A stretch of DNA of 64,000 nt from Sediminicola sp035798135 (GCA_035798135.1 JAPFBR010000002.1:595122-659121); one strand, 5' to 3'; shown: positions 34,444 to 43,113, counted from the stretch's first letter. Notes: generated by a model from the sequence alone, not told the origin. Program-made: numbers and translations.

Positions 34444-35169
34444 ATGGAAAACCCAAAGGGCATTGTTTTAGGTAAATTATATATGATCCCCACCACCCTA
34501 GGTGACAATGAACCCTTAGAAGTTCTACCCATTTCCATAAAAAGGGCCATTGAAGAAATTGATTATTATATTGTTGAGAACGAAAAGACGGCCAGGCGCT
34601 TTATTAAGAAAATAAATTCCAAAAAATCCCAACCTGATCTTCATTTGGAATTGTTGAACAAGTTTACCGAACCAGAAGCAATTCCCACTTTTCTGGATCC
34701 TTGCCTTCAAGGCCATAATGTTGGTATAATATCAGAAGCTGGCTGTCCAGGGATTGCCGATCCTGGCGCAGATGTAGTGCGGATCGCGCATCAAAAAGGG
34801 ATTCAGGTTGTTCCTTTGGTTGGACCATCCTCCATTCTCCTCGCCCTTATGGCCAGTGGTATGAACGGTCAAAGCTTCACCTTTAACGGGTACTTGCCCA
34901 TTGATAGTTCGGAAAAAAAGGGCGCCATTAAACGCATGGAAAAAATTTCTAGGGAACTGAACCAAGCGCAGATATTTATTGAAACTCCCTATCGAAATGA
35001 TAAGTTAATGGCAGATTTATTAAGAACCCTTTCCAGTAGTTGTATGGTTTGTATTGCCTGTGATATTACCCTTTCAACAGAATACATAGCTACCAAAAGC
35101 GTTCTTGAATGGCAAAATGTACCCTTAGACCTGCATAAACGACCTACCATCTTTATAATTCAAGCATAA
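34444..35169 (+). CDS. SAM-dependent methyltransferase, RsmI/tetrapyrrole-methylase family
   Basis: The 241-residue protein belongs to the tetrapyrrole methylase superfamily. Its LGKLYMIPTTLGD..LPISIKRAIEEIDYYIVENEKTARRFI and NVGIISEAGCPGIADPGADVVRIAHQKGIQVVPLVGPSSILLALMASGMNGQSFTFNGYLP are close to RsmI, the 16S rRNA C1402 2'-O-methyltransferase. It is shorter than E. coli RsmI and lacks its C-terminal helical extension; the first motif reads IPTTLGD where RsmI has TPIGNLGD. This subfamily is widespread in Bacteroidota and often annotated as SAM methyltransferase; an rRNA target is likely but not proven. Confidence 0.85.
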   Translation: MENPKGIVLGKLYMIPTTLGDNEPLEVLPISIKRAIEEIDYYIVENEKTARRFIKKINSKKSQPDLHLELLNKFTEPEAIPTFLDPCLQGHNVGIISEAGCPGIADPGADVVRIAHQKGIQVVPLVGPSSILLALMASGMNGQSFTFNGYLPIDSSEKKGAIKRMEKISRELNQAQIFIETPYRNDKLMADLLRTLSSSCMVCIACDITLSTEYIATKSVLEWQNVPLDLHKRPTIFIIQA

Positions 35170-35172
35170 AAA

Positions 35173-35196
35173 AACCTCAGTGTTTCCACTAAGGTT
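35173..35196 (-). terminator. Intrinsic terminator for the lysozyme-like gene
   Basis: On the minus strand AACCTTAGTG-GAAA-CACTGAGGTT pairs fully, including one U-G wobble that is a C-A mismatch on the other strand, and is followed by seven Ts. The orientation therefore favours the minus-strand gene ending at 35220. Confidence 0.85.
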
Positions 35197-35219
35197 CTTT
35201 CTCATTTTCAAGATTAAAA

Positions 35220-35861
35220 TTAAATTTTTGGGTTCCGCACTGGAGAAATATGTGAAATATCATACCCTGAGAATTTTCTCATATAATTGGCGATACTTGT
35301 ACCAAATTCATCACTTACATTATACTCTCCATTAGAGCGCAAGAACTTTTTAACATTCCCGGCACCAGCTAAATGTGCTGCAGCCAAGATTCCAGATTCT
35401 GTCACCTTCACACCTCCAATACGTTTTCCATTGAAACGTTTAATATCCCTTCGTAAAATCCATTTATTCCGGGCAATATTGGTATGAAATGCCTTTTCCT
35501 GTAACATTGGATCATTGATAAAACGAGTGGCATTATAGACACCCATTAATTGCAATGTCCCAATTCCGAACTGGTACTTACCCAAGTACCCCAAGGCATT
35601 GATGGTGAAATAATCCCCCTGTGATTCCTTAAAAGCCAAAGCTTCCTTGAATCCGATATACGAACTCCCCAAAAATGGAGGTGCGACCATAACAACAGGA
35701 TTAAAAATAGTTTTGTTTTTGGGAAACAAAACTGAAGTAGGTTCATTTACTTTAAGTGTTGAAGGAACCTCCGTAATTATAATGGAAGCCGAATTAAACC
35801 CAAAACTCATTAAAATAAACATCATGATTAGCGGACAAAAAACGTTTATCCATCTTCTCAT
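35220..35861 (-). CDS. Exported lysozyme/transglycosylase-like protein
   Basis: The 213-residue protein has an N-terminal membrane/signal segment (about residues 7-25) and a lysozyme-like domain: EALAFKESQGDYFTINALGYLGKYQFGIGTLQLMGVYNATRF, in which Glu 79 in the KESQGDY context matches the catalytic Glu of soluble lytic transglycosylases, followed by GKYQFG. ITESGILAAAHLAGAGNVKKFLRSNG later supports a lytic fold. It likely acts on peptidoglycan in the periplasm. The next minus-strand gene upstream, mltG, is also a peptidoglycan lytic enzyme but is 149 bp away. Confidence 0.82.
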   Translation of the reverse strand: MRRWINVFCPLIMMFILMSFGFNSASIIITEVPSTLKVNEPTSVLFPKNKTIFNPVVMVAPPFLGSSYIGFKEALAFKESQGDYFTINALGYLGKYQFGIGTLQLMGVYNATRFINDPMLQEKAFHTNIARNKWILRRDIKRFNGKRIGGVKVTESGILAAAHLAGAGNVKKFLRSNGEYNVSDEFGTSIANYMRKFSGYDISHISPVRNPKI

Positions 35862-36010
35862 AGTTTTGATTTCTTAAGACTTACTCGCTTGATAAAGAGA
35901 TGCTTAAATTTCTAAAGGCAAATATACGCCCTAATTTCTCTTAACAAACCAAAGATTGTCTTAAAAAAGCGGTTTTTTAGCTAAAACGACTTAAAATCAG
36001 GATGATTTGT

Positions 36011-37054
36011 TCACCTGTTTATCTTTTGAGCGTTAATCCAACGCACATATTGTTCCTTATTTTGGTTATGCTGGGCTAGATTTTTGGCAAATTTGTGGTA
36101 CCCAAAATTCTCCACATTGGCAACAAAATAGTAATAGTCGTGCTGCTCAGAATTCAATACCGCATCTATCGCTGAAATATCTGGCATGGCTATGGGACCT
36201 GGAGGTAATCCTGCATATTTATAGGTATTATACGGAGAATCCAAAGTCAGATCTTTATATAAAACCCTTTTATAAACGGCATTAAAATCGCCGCTTTGTA
36301 GCTTCAGGGAATAGATAACTGTTGGGTCTGCCTGTAACAACATCCCCACCTTAAGTCTATTGAGATAGACGCCTGCAACCCTAGGCCTCTCGTCTACCTT
36401 TGCTGTTTCCTTATGGACTATGGACGCTAGGGTAATGACCTCATTTGGCGTCATTCCCAACTTTTCGGCTTTATTCATTCTATCCACATTCCAAAACCTT
36501 TGGTATTCCTTTAGCATCCTTTCCCTAAAATTTTCTGGGGACGAGTTCCAGAAAAACTCATAACTATTGGGAATATACATGGCCAATTTTGTCTCATCGG
36601 TAAATCCATTGGACTTTAGGAAAGCGAGGTCATTTAAACTTTTCAATAAGGAAAGACTGTCAGGCTCCAATTGTACCGATATCCTTCCGGCGAGGTCGGC
36701 AAGGGTTTCCTGATTGTTAAAAGAGACCTTAATGGGAATATTTTTACTGCGTAAGGAATTTACAATATCATTGTTGTTCATCCCCTTTTGGATACGATAC
36801 TTTCCGCCACGGACACTGGGCACATATCCCTTTCGCTCGGCAATCTGCTCAAAAGTGGACATATCCCTAAGTAAGGGAGTCAACATTTCCTTGACGTTGT
36901 TAAAATCATCGCCCGTCCTTACAAAGACATAAGCCTCTTGGTTATTGAATTTGGTATTAGGGGCAAAAACCGCATTATAAACCATATAGGCAAAGGCACC
37001 GCCTACAACTAGGCCTATTATTAGGACAGCCAGTAAAATTTTCTTTATGTACAT
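36011..37054 (-). CDS. mltG: Endolytic murein transglycosylase MltG
   Basis: MltG cleaves nascent glycan strands in the inner membrane and limits their length. The 347-residue product has an N-terminal membrane anchor (about 4-26), LysM-like segment (VRTGDDFNNVKEMLTPLL), and the YceG core: LAMYIPNSYEFFWNSSPENFRERMLKEYQRFW, VITLASIVHKETAKVDERPRVAGVYLNRLKVGMLLQADPTVIYSL with the catalytic Glu in HKET, and SPYNTYKYAGLPPGPIAMPDISAIDAVLN. Its ATG overlaps the stop of the GNAT gene by 1 bp, so the dapF-GNAT-mltG genes form one operon. Confidence 0.95.
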   Translation of the reverse strand: MYIKKILLAVLIIGLVVGGAFAYMVYNAVFAPNTKFNNQEAYVFVRTGDDFNNVKEMLTPLLRDMSTFEQIAERKGYVPSVRGGKYRIQKGMNNNDIVNSLRSKNIPIKVSFNNQETLADLAGRISVQLEPDSLSLLKSLNDLAFLKSNGFTDETKLAMYIPNSYEFFWNSSPENFRERMLKEYQRFWNVDRMNKAEKLGMTPNEVITLASIVHKETAKVDERPRVAGVYLNRLKVGMLLQADPTVIYSLKLQSGDFNAVYKRVLYKDLTLDSPYNTYKYAGLPPGPIAMPDISAIDAVLNSEQHDYYYFVANVENFGYHKFAKNLAQHNQNKEQYVRWINAQKINR

Positions 37055-37578
37055 TACTTGTTTATCTTTTGAAATAAAATTTCACCTTTATATTCATTGT
37101 TATGCAATACCCAATCCTGCTTTACCCCTACTTCTCTGAAACCCATTTTTTTAAACAAATGGATACTCCCTTCATTATCAGTTAGAACATTAGCATATAA
37201 TTGCCGTAAATGTAGCCCATTAAATGCATAGTCTTCCAGCAACTGTAAGGCTTCCATACCTAGACCTTTATTTCGATCCTTTTCTTCCAAAATAACGATG
37301 CCTATGCCTGCCCTGTGATTATGGGGGTCAAAATCAAATAAATCTATCAATCCCACAGCTTTATCAGAAGTATTGCAGATACATAAACGCAATTGTTTTG
37401 CCTCGTAAATATCCTTATGGGCATTATCCAAATAAAGCTGTAAAAGGTGTCTGGAATAGGGAACCGTGGTTCCACTAATTTCCCATAACTCAGTATTATT
37501 TTCAAGCTCATACAGGAAATCAAGATCTTCTGACTCCAAAGCCCTTAAATAGCAATTTTCACCCTTTAAGCTCAACAT
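37054..37578 (-). CDS. GNAT acetyltransferase, RimJ/RimL-like
   Basis: The 174-residue protein has the RimJ/RimL layout: NCYLRALESEDLDFLYELENNTELWEISGTTVPYSRHLLQLYLDNA, AVGLIDLFDFDPHNHRAGIGIVILEEKDRNKGLGMEALQLLEDYAFNGLHLRQLYANVLTDNEGSIHLFKKMGFREVG. The acetyl-CoA loop RNKGLGMEAL is intact. It may act on a protein N-terminus or a small molecule. It overlaps dapF by 7 bp and mltG by 1 bp, so it is co-translated with both; no functional link to either is evident. Confidence 0.88.
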   Translation of the reverse strand: MLSLKGENCYLRALESEDLDFLYELENNTELWEISGTTVPYSRHLLQLYLDNAHKDIYEAKQLRLCICNTSDKAVGLIDLFDFDPHNHRAGIGIVILEEKDRNKGLGMEALQLLEDYAFNGLHLRQLYANVLTDNEGSIHLFKKMGFREVGVKQDWVLHNNEYKGEILFQKINK

Positions 37579-38348
37579 ATGATCTCGCCTTTAAAAACTT
37601 GTCTTGCCGGTCCCACCAGATGAATATTGTGATATCCATTGGTATCCCTCTCAAAATGAACACTGAGGTTTCCTCCAAGTGTTTTAATGGTCACTTTGTT
37701 TCCAGTGACCTTGCCTGTTTTATGCATTGCCAAGGCAACAGCTGTTACACCCGTCCCACAGGACAAGGTTTCATCCTCCACCCCTCTTTCGTAGGTCCGT
37801 ACATTAAAGCTATCCTGCCCTTCAAGTGTCACAAAATTAATATTACTGCCTTTTTCTCCATATAGCCCATATCTCAATTTTGCCCCTTCCACTTTTACAT
37901 CAATTTTTTGTATGTCCTCCACCAATTGCACATGGTGTGGTGAGCCAGTATCTAAAAATAAAAAATTCTGTTCTTCCTGAACTTCAGTAACATCCTGCAT
38001 CTGAAGACTTACTAATTCGCTATTTACGGAAGCATGGTGTAAGCCATCTACAGCCATAAACGTTGCCTCATCGGTAATGACTCCTAGATGTTTGGCATAT
38101 GCTACCAAACACCTCCCTCCATTGCCGCACATGGTACTGGTATTCCCATCGGAATTATAATACACCATCTTAAAATCGGTTTGATCATCATTTTCCAACA
38201 AAATAAGTCCATCTGCACCTATCCCAAATTTTCGATCGCATAGCCTTGCCACCAATTGGGAATCACTTTTGGGAAATATATTATTCCTATTATCTATCAT
38301 GACAAAGTCATTTCCCGTTCCTTGATATTTGTGAAATGTAAGTTTCAT
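37572..38348 (-). CDS. dapF: Diaminopimelate epimerase
   Basis: DapF converts LL- to meso-diaminopimelate for lysine and peptidoglycan. The 258-residue product has FHKYQGTGNDFVMIDNRNNIFP, the first active-site Cys in NTSTMCGNGGRCLVAYAKHLG and the second in YERGVEDETLSCGTGVTAVALAMHK, with GSPHHVQLVEDI between. Both catalytic Cys residues are present. It heads the dapF-GNAT-mltG operon and faces the DegP-like gene divergently across 130 bp. Confidence 0.96.
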   Translation of the reverse strand: MKLTFHKYQGTGNDFVMIDNRNNIFPKSDSQLVARLCDRKFGIGADGLILLENDDQTDFKMVYYNSDGNTSTMCGNGGRCLVAYAKHLGVITDEATFMAVDGLHHASVNSELVSLQMQDVTEVQEEQNFLFLDTGSPHHVQLVEDIQKIDVKVEGAKLRYGLYGEKGSNINFVTLEGQDSFNVRTYERGVEDETLSCGTGVTAVALAMHKTGKVTGNKVTIKTLGGNLSVHFERDTNGYHNIHLVGPARQVFKGEIIC

Positions 38349-38364
38349 ATCTAATTTTGTAGCA

Positions 38365-38372
38365 CAAAGATA
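38365..38372 (-). promoter_or_regulatory. -7 promoter element (TATCTTTG) for the dapF operon
   Basis: TATCTTTG followed by TGC on the minus strand is a close match to the common Bacteroidota form of the -7 box, 16 nt before the dapF ATG. A TTG -33 box at the correct spacing is not obvious. Confidence 0.55.
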
Positions 38373-38397
38373 AAGCTTTATTAAGGGTTTTTTGGTA

Positions 38398-38453
38398 GTT
38401 AAAAAGACGTTAAACCTAAATTATCACTACATAAATGAATTAATTTTACGCTA
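38398..38453 (+). promoter_or_regulatory. Candidate response-regulator box and promoter of the DegP-like gene
   Basis: GTTAA-AAAGAC-GTTAA (38398-38413, 11-bp period) is followed after 27 nt by TAATTTTACGCTA (38441-38453), 25 nt before the ATG. The kinase gene at 13 kb has the same repeat, 28 nt, and the identical 13-mer. The layout resembles the CpxR box (GTAAA-N5-GTAAA) before degP in E. coli. The assignment is inference from the shared pattern. Confidence 0.55.
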
Positions 38454-38478
38454 GTGTAAGCTTAAAATTTTAGTCGTT

Positions 38479-39876
38479 ATGAAAAAAATCGCCACTTTAT
38501 TATTGGTTTCCATTTTTGGAGGTGCAATTACCTTGGGATCCTATAAGTTATTTATAGAAAAACCTAACTATGCCGTTGTCACGGAAGATTCCGGTCTCGG
38601 TTATTTCAGCACCAGTTATTCCCCAACATCCGCTAAGGGCTCTGGGATCAATGAAGTAGATTTTACAGTTGCGGCACAAAATACGGTCAATTCTGTTGTG
38701 CACGTTAAAAATGTCACCATGAGCAGTGGTCCAACCACCATTTTGGAGTTTCTCTATGGTTCAAGTGGTAGCCAAAGGCCTCAAGTTGGGACTGGCTCTG
38801 GCGTTATCATATCCCCAGACGGATATATTGTAACCAATAACCATGTAGTATCCAACGCCACACAGTTACAGGTCACCCTGAACAATAACAAAACATATAC
38901 TGCAGAATTAGTGGGAACAGATCCCAATTCAGATATTGCCCTGCTTAAAATTGAAGCAATGGACAAGCTTCCTTATTTGGCATTTGGGGATTCGGATAAT
39001 GCCAAGATTGGAGAATGGGTTCTGGCAGTCGGGAATCCATTTAACCTAACTTCTACGGTTACTGCCGGAATTGTCAGTGCAAAGGCGAGGGACTTGGGCG
39101 GCATGACCAACCAATCCTTCATTCAGACCGATGCCGCTGTAAATCCAGGCAATAGTGGCGGGGCATTGGTAAATACCAATGGGGACCTTATAGGTATCAA
39201 TACGGCGATAACTTCCCAAACGGGCTCCTATGTTGGCTATTCCTTTGCGGTTCCTAGTAATATTGCCAAAAAAGTAGTGGAAGATATCATGGAGTACGGG
39301 AACGTCCAAAAAGGTATACTCGGTATAAATACAGCGCGGTCCTCTTCTCCCTATGCGGTTGAAAATGGCATTAATGAAGTGGATGGCGTTTATATCACCG
39401 GTGTGGAAGAGGATTCGGGAGCATTTGATGCCAAGTTAAAGGAAGGGGATGTTCTTAAAAAGGTGGATGATATCGTAGTGCATAAGTTTCCAGACCTAGT
39501 GGGCTATATATCAACAAAAAGGCCAGGGGACGAAATTAAAGTGATCATTGATAGGGAGGGTAAAATGATGGAAATTCCTGTCATTTTAAAAGAAAGGCAG
39601 ACATTAGTGATCCCTAATATGGGCTTGGAGGTCAAAAATCTCAATTTGGAGGACCAAAAGCAATTTAAAACCAAAATAGGGGTTAAAATAGTGGGAGTCC
39701 CGGAAACCTATAGAGGTTATGGATTAGAGGGCAAAGTGCTGCTTTCCGTTGACAATAATGAGATCAATAATATTACGGATGCCAAGAAACTATTTGGTGG
39801 TATTACCAAATATGGCAAAACGAGTATCACGATGATCAACAAAAAAGGTGAACGGGAACGTCTGATTTTCCAATAG
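38479..39876 (+). CDS. Periplasmic serine protease, DegP/HtrA family
   Basis: HtrA proteases degrade or refold damaged envelope proteins. The 465-residue product has an N-terminal signal/anchor (about 3-25), a trypsin-like domain with the triad His 122 (VTNNHVVSN), Asp 152 (NSDIALLK) and Ser 226 (GNSGGALVNTNG), and two PDZ domains: about 275-370 (GILGINTARSSS..DVLKKVDDIVVHKF) and a shorter, less typical one to the C-terminus. The upstream region matches the histidine-kinase promoter at 13 kb in both a direct repeat and a 13-mer. It ends in a strong terminator and is monocistronic. Confidence 0.94.
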   Translation: MKKIATLLLVSIFGGAITLGSYKLFIEKPNYAVVTEDSGLGYFSTSYSPTSAKGSGINEVDFTVAAQNTVNSVVHVKNVTMSSGPTTILEFLYGSSGSQRPQVGTGSGVIISPDGYIVTNNHVVSNATQLQVTLNNNKTYTAELVGTDPNSDIALLKIEAMDKLPYLAFGDSDNAKIGEWVLAVGNPFNLTSTVTAGIVSAKARDLGGMTNQSFIQTDAAVNPGNSGGALVNTNGDLIGINTAITSQTGSYVGYSFAVPSNIAKKVVEDIMEYGNVQKGILGINTARSSSPYAVENGINEVDGVYITGVEEDSGAFDAKLKEGDVLKKVDDIVVHKFPDLVGYISTKRPGDEIKVIIDREGKMMEIPVILKERQTLVIPNMGLEVKNLNLEDQKQFKTKIGVKIVGVPETYRGYGLEGKVLLSVDNNEINNITDAKKLFGGITKYGKTSITMINKKGERERLIFQ

Positions 39877-39890
39877 GATAATTACATAAT

Positions 39891-39922
39891 AAAAAAAGCG
39901 CTCAGAAAAGAGCGCTTTTTTT
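39891..39922. terminator. Intrinsic terminator after the DegP-like gene
   Basis: A 13-bp stem, seven A-T pairs plus GCGCTC/GAGCGC, closes a 6-nt loop and has a T7 tail. The structure is symmetric and could act on both strands. Confidence 0.93.
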
Positions 39923-39958
39923 ATTGGAAGAATGTTTTACGAAATCGATTGAAATATA

Positions 39959-39966
39959 TACTTTTG
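39959..39966 (+). promoter_or_regulatory. Putative -7 promoter element (TACTTTTG) for gapdh
   Basis: TACTTTTG followed by CC fits TAnnTTTG and lies 29 nt before the GAPDH start codon, just beyond the preceding terminator. A TTTTAC at 39935-39940 is 18 nt upstream and is only a weak -33 candidate. Confidence 0.5.
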
Positions 39967-39995
39967 CCGAAAATTAACAGTTTCAAACCTATTTA

Positions 39996-41441
39996 ATGAG
40001 CCCTAACAAATACGAAAAAGAATTGGCTTTCCAAGCCGACAGAAGAAAAGCTACAACCGAGTTTATTAAGATCACCAGTGATCTTTGGTATGACAACTCC
40101 ATTGAAGTAGTGCTTTTTAAGAATCAGATCATTGATAAAAATGTTAGCGACATCATCAATTTACATGAGTATGCCGGACAGTTTGTACAAAAACCAATTT
40201 CTATTTTCGACTCTGTTGAACTACTTAGGGCCATTTATGACATGAATTTGCCCCCAGCGAAATTGGATATCGGAAAACTGACATTTGAGTACCATTCGGA
40301 TGATAACAACTACAGTAATGTAAAAGCTTTTGTTGTTGATAAATTAAAAGATGCCAGTAGTTCCAAGGAAATAAAGCCAAAGGATGTTGTACTTTATGGT
40401 TTCGGAAGAATTGGAAGACTTGTAGCTAGAGAATTGATGGCAAAAACAGGCAAAGGGAACCAGCTTAGACTTCGCGCCATTGTTACCAGAGGGTCAATAA
40501 ATGCGGAAATTCTTGAGAAAAGGGCCAATTTATTACGAACAGATTCTGTTCATGGCCAATTTAAGGGTACCGTAGAGGTAGATATTAAGAATGAAGCACT
40601 TTTAATCAATGGAACCACTGTTCATATCATCAGCGCCGATAAGCCAGAAGATATTGATTACACCCAATACGGGATTTTCGGGGCTTTGATCATTGATAAT
40701 ACCGGTGCTTTTAGGGATAAGGAAGCTCTAAGCCGACATTTGGCTTCCAAAGGTGCCTCTAGGGTTTTATTGACAGCTCCAGGCAAAGAGGTCCCCAACA
40801 TTGTACATGGTGTAAACCATAACGAATACGACCCCGATACCACCAAGATCTATTCAGCAGCTTCTTGTACCACCAACGCAATTACTCCCATATTAAAAGT
40901 GATAGAGGATTCCTTGGGTATTAAGAAAGGGCATTTGGAAACCATCCATGCATATACCAATGACCAGAATTTGGTGGACAACATGCATAGTAAATACAGG
41001 CGTGGAAGAGCTGCCGCATTAAATATGGTTATTACAGAGACGGGAGCAGGTAACGCAGTTGCTAAAGCTTTGCCGAGCCTAAAAGGCAAATTGACGTCCA
41101 ACGCCATACGGGTCCCTGTTCCTAATGGATCACTTGCCATTCTCAGTTTGGAAGTAAAAAATAAGACCACAAAAGAAAGTCTGAATAATATCGTAAAAAA
41201 ATATTCCTTGGAAGGAGCCCTTGTGGAGCAGATAAAATACTCCTTGAGCAACGAATTGGTTTCCACGGATATCATTGGAACCAATGCCCCTTCCATCTAT
41301 GACAGTACAGCTACCATTGTCTCAGCTGATGGAAAAAATATAGTATTATATATTTGGTATGACAATGAATACGGGTATTCCCATCAGGTAATTCGATTGG
41401 CAAAATACATCTCAAAAGTAAGAAGGTTTACCTATTATTAA
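39996..41441 (+). CDS. Glyceraldehyde-3-phosphate dehydrogenase with N-terminal extension
   Basis: The 481-residue enzyme oxidises glyceraldehyde-3-phosphate with NAD(P). The dehydrogenase core begins only near residue 130: VVLYGFGRIGRLVARELM (135-141 GFGRIGR), SAASCTTNAITPIL with the catalytic Cys 291, HAYTNDQNLVDNMHSKYRRGRAAALNMVITETGA and WYDNEYGYSHQ at the end. About 130 residues precede it, without signal peptide, containing an alpha-helical segment. Such long GAPDHs are found across Bacteroidota and some gammaproteobacteria. The function of the extension is unknown; a role in gluconeogenic direction or assembly is conjecture. Confidence 0.92.
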   Translation: MSPNKYEKELAFQADRRKATTEFIKITSDLWYDNSIEVVLFKNQIIDKNVSDIINLHEYAGQFVQKPISIFDSVELLRAIYDMNLPPAKLDIGKLTFEYHSDDNNYSNVKAFVVDKLKDASSSKEIKPKDVVLYGFGRIGRLVARELMAKTGKGNQLRLRAIVTRGSINAEILEKRANLLRTDSVHGQFKGTVEVDIKNEALLINGTTVHIISADKPEDIDYTQYGIFGALIIDNTGAFRDKEALSRHLASKGASRVLLTAPGKEVPNIVHGVNHNEYDPDTTKIYSAASCTTNAITPILKVIEDSLGIKKGHLETIHAYTNDQNLVDNMHSKYRRGRAAALNMVITETGAGNAVAKALPSLKGKLTSNAIRVPVPNGSLAILSLEVKNKTTKESLNNIVKKYSLEGALVEQIKYSLSNELVSTDIIGTNAPSIYDSTATIVSADGKNIVLYIWYDNEYGYSHQVIRLAKYISKVRRFTYY

Positions 41442-41481
41442 TAGTAGGACGACCATTAAAATAATGTTCTGGTTAATTTCT

Positions 41482-41527
41482 AGTCGGGCTACAATCATCA
41501 TAATTGGATTTTTGTAGTCCGATTTTA
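41482..41527 (+). terminator. Probable intrinsic terminator after gapdh
   Basis: TCGGGCTACAA pairs with TTGTAGTCCGA (one G-U wobble) around a 17-nt loop, followed by TTTTATATTTT. The loop is larger than usual, so efficiency is uncertain. Confidence 0.65.
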
Positions 41528-41634
41528 TATTTTGTCCGTATATAACAAGGTATTGTTTAATATGTTTTATTATTTAACAATATTAATTTACTTTAGTCTA
41601 CCCTTATTAATTATTAACAAGAAGCATTATTTAA

Positions 41635-42258
41635 ATGAAAATCTACAAAGTCCTATTTATTGTAATTGCATTATTGGCGTTTAACCTACAATTTGCACAG
41701 GAACAAGTACAGGAGGAAGAAAGTCTCTCTTTAGACGGAGGACCAATTATCAGTCAATTCGAATACCTCACGTCCAATTCCGGAAACTATAACGCAAATG
41801 GCATTAGATATGAAGTGGTTAAGTTGATACATATAGATAAGCTAAGACAAAATGTATTGGATAGCTTAAAAGTTTATAACAAAAAGGCGGCTGAACTAAA
41901 TGCGACAATTGCAAAAAGTGAAGTAACCATTAATATGTTGAACAAAAAGTTGGAGGAAACATCCAATAACTTGGTGGCTGTAAATGAAGAAAAGGACAGT
42001 ATATCCTTCTTAGGTATTATGATTGCAAAGGGAACCTATAACTTCCTGTTATGGACTATTATTACGGGCCTTTTACTTATGTTAATATTTTTCATTTATA
42101 AATTCAGGGAAAGTAATATTTTGACCCAAGAGGCCAAATCTGGACTTTCAGAACTAGAGATGGAATATGAGGATCACCGAAGAAGAGCTTTGGAGCGGGA
42201 ACAAAAAATAAGCAGACAACTTCAGGACGAACTGAACAAGCACAAAAAAACAAAATAA
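41635..42258 (+). CDS. Exported single-pass membrane protein with coiled coil
   Basis: The 207-residue protein has a signal peptide (MKIYKVLFIVIALLAFNLQFAQ), then a periplasmic part containing DGGPIISQFEYLTSNSGNYNANGIRYEVVKLIHIDKLRQNVLDSL and a heptad-like stretch (about 85-120), one transmembrane helix (about 134-157, FLLWTIITGLLLMLIFFIYKF), and a basic cytoplasmic coiled coil to the end (RRRALEREQKISRQLQDELNKHKK). Relatives are often labelled as tRNA methyltransferase only because trmD follows; the sequence has no methyltransferase motif. Function unknown. A terminator follows directly. Confidence 0.85.
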   Translation: MKIYKVLFIVIALLAFNLQFAQEQVQEEESLSLDGGPIISQFEYLTSNSGNYNANGIRYEVVKLIHIDKLRQNVLDSLKVYNKKAAELNATIAKSEVTINMLNKKLEETSNNLVAVNEEKDSISFLGIMIAKGTYNFLLWTIITGLLLMLIFFIYKFRESNILTQEAKSGLSELEMEYEDHRRRALEREQKISRQLQDELNKHKKTK

Positions 42259-42260
42259 CT

Positions 42261-42285
42261 AAAAGCTCCTAAGGGAGCTTTTTTT
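42261..42285 (+). terminator. Intrinsic terminator
   Basis: AAAAGCTCC-TAAG-GGAGCTTTTTTT begins 2 bp after the stop of the coiled-coil protein gene. It separates this gene from trmD. Confidence 0.92.
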
Positions 42286-42368
42286 AATACTAGTCTCGAG
42301 ACTATTTTTTGCCGGGAGCTTCCTATTTCTATTCCTTACCTTTTATGGAATAAAAGTGCCATAAAATG

Positions 42369-42376
42369 TATCTTTG
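42369..42376 (+). promoter_or_regulatory. trmD -7 promoter element (TATCTTTG)
   Basis: TATCTTTGCACC is the most typical form of the Bacteroidota -7 region. It lies 25 nt before the trmD ATG. The -33 box is weak (TTTATGG about 20 nt upstream). Confidence 0.65.
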
Positions 42377-42401
42377 CACCAGCTTTTAAAGAACTACCCA
42401 A

Positions 42402-43076
42402 ATGCGCATTGATATCATTACCGTTTTACCTGAACTTATGTCTAGTCCGTTTGCGGCTTCCATAATGAAAAGGGCCATAGAAAAGAAATTGGTCGAGGTC
42501 CATTTTCATAACCTTAGGGACTATACGGAATTAAGTTATAACCAAGTAGATGATTACCAATTTGGTGGAGGCGCGGGAATGGTGCTTATGATAGAGCCCA
42601 TAGACAAGTGTATCACCAAACTCAAATCGGAAAGATCCTATGACGAGATCATTTATATGTCCCCTGACGGGGAGACATTGAACCAAAAAATGGCCAATGG
42701 TATTTCTTTGAAAGAGAATATCATTATTCTTTGTGGACATTATAAGGGAGTTGACCAACGTGTAAGGGATACTTTGATCACGAGGGAAATATCTATTGGT
42801 GATTATGTCCTCTCGGGTGGAGAATTGGGTGCTGCTGTCCTTTGCGACACTATTATACGCCTTATTCCGGGAGTTTTGAACAATGAGACATCGGCCCTGA
42901 CCGATAGTTTCCAGGATAACCTATTGGCTCCTCCTGTATATACCCGTCCTTCTGATTACAAGGGTTTAAAGGTGCCAGACATCCTCTTGAGTGGTAATTT
43001 TCCTAAAATCGAAAAATGGAGGGAAGATGAAGCACAAAAGCGGACCGAAAGACTTAGACCCGACCTATTGGAGTAA
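42402..43076 (+). CDS. trmD: tRNA (guanine-N1)-methyltransferase
   Basis: TrmD methylates G37 of tRNAs reading CNN and similar codons, preventing frameshifts. The 224-residue product has the SPOUT knot landmarks: RIDIITVLPELMSSPFAASIMKRA, YQFGGGAGMVLMIEPIDKCI, YMSPDGETLNQ, LCGHYKGVDQRVRDTLITREISIGDYVLSGGELGAAVLCDTIIRLIPGVL and PPVYTRPSDYKGLKVPDILLSGN. The knot-forming segment YVLSGGELGA is intact. rplS follows, as in most bacteria, but has its own promoter. Confidence 0.96.
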   Translation: MRIDIITVLPELMSSPFAASIMKRAIEKKLVEVHFHNLRDYTELSYNQVDDYQFGGGAGMVLMIEPIDKCITKLKSERSYDEIIYMSPDGETLNQKMANGISLKENIIILCGHYKGVDQRVRDTLITREISIGDYVLSGGELGAAVLCDTIIRLIPGVLNNETSALTDSFQDNLLAPPVYTRPSDYKGLKVPDILLSGNFPKIEKWREDEAQKRTERLRPDLLE

Positions 43077-43113
43077 ATAAAATGCATAAATGCTAAAAAA
43101 AATCTGAAATAAG

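Noticed and set aside
41635..42258. tRNA (guanine-N1)-methyltransferase as product of the gene before trmD
   Set aside because: The sequence is a signal-peptide, single-pass membrane, coiled-coil protein without any SPOUT or SAM motif; the true trmD follows at 42402.
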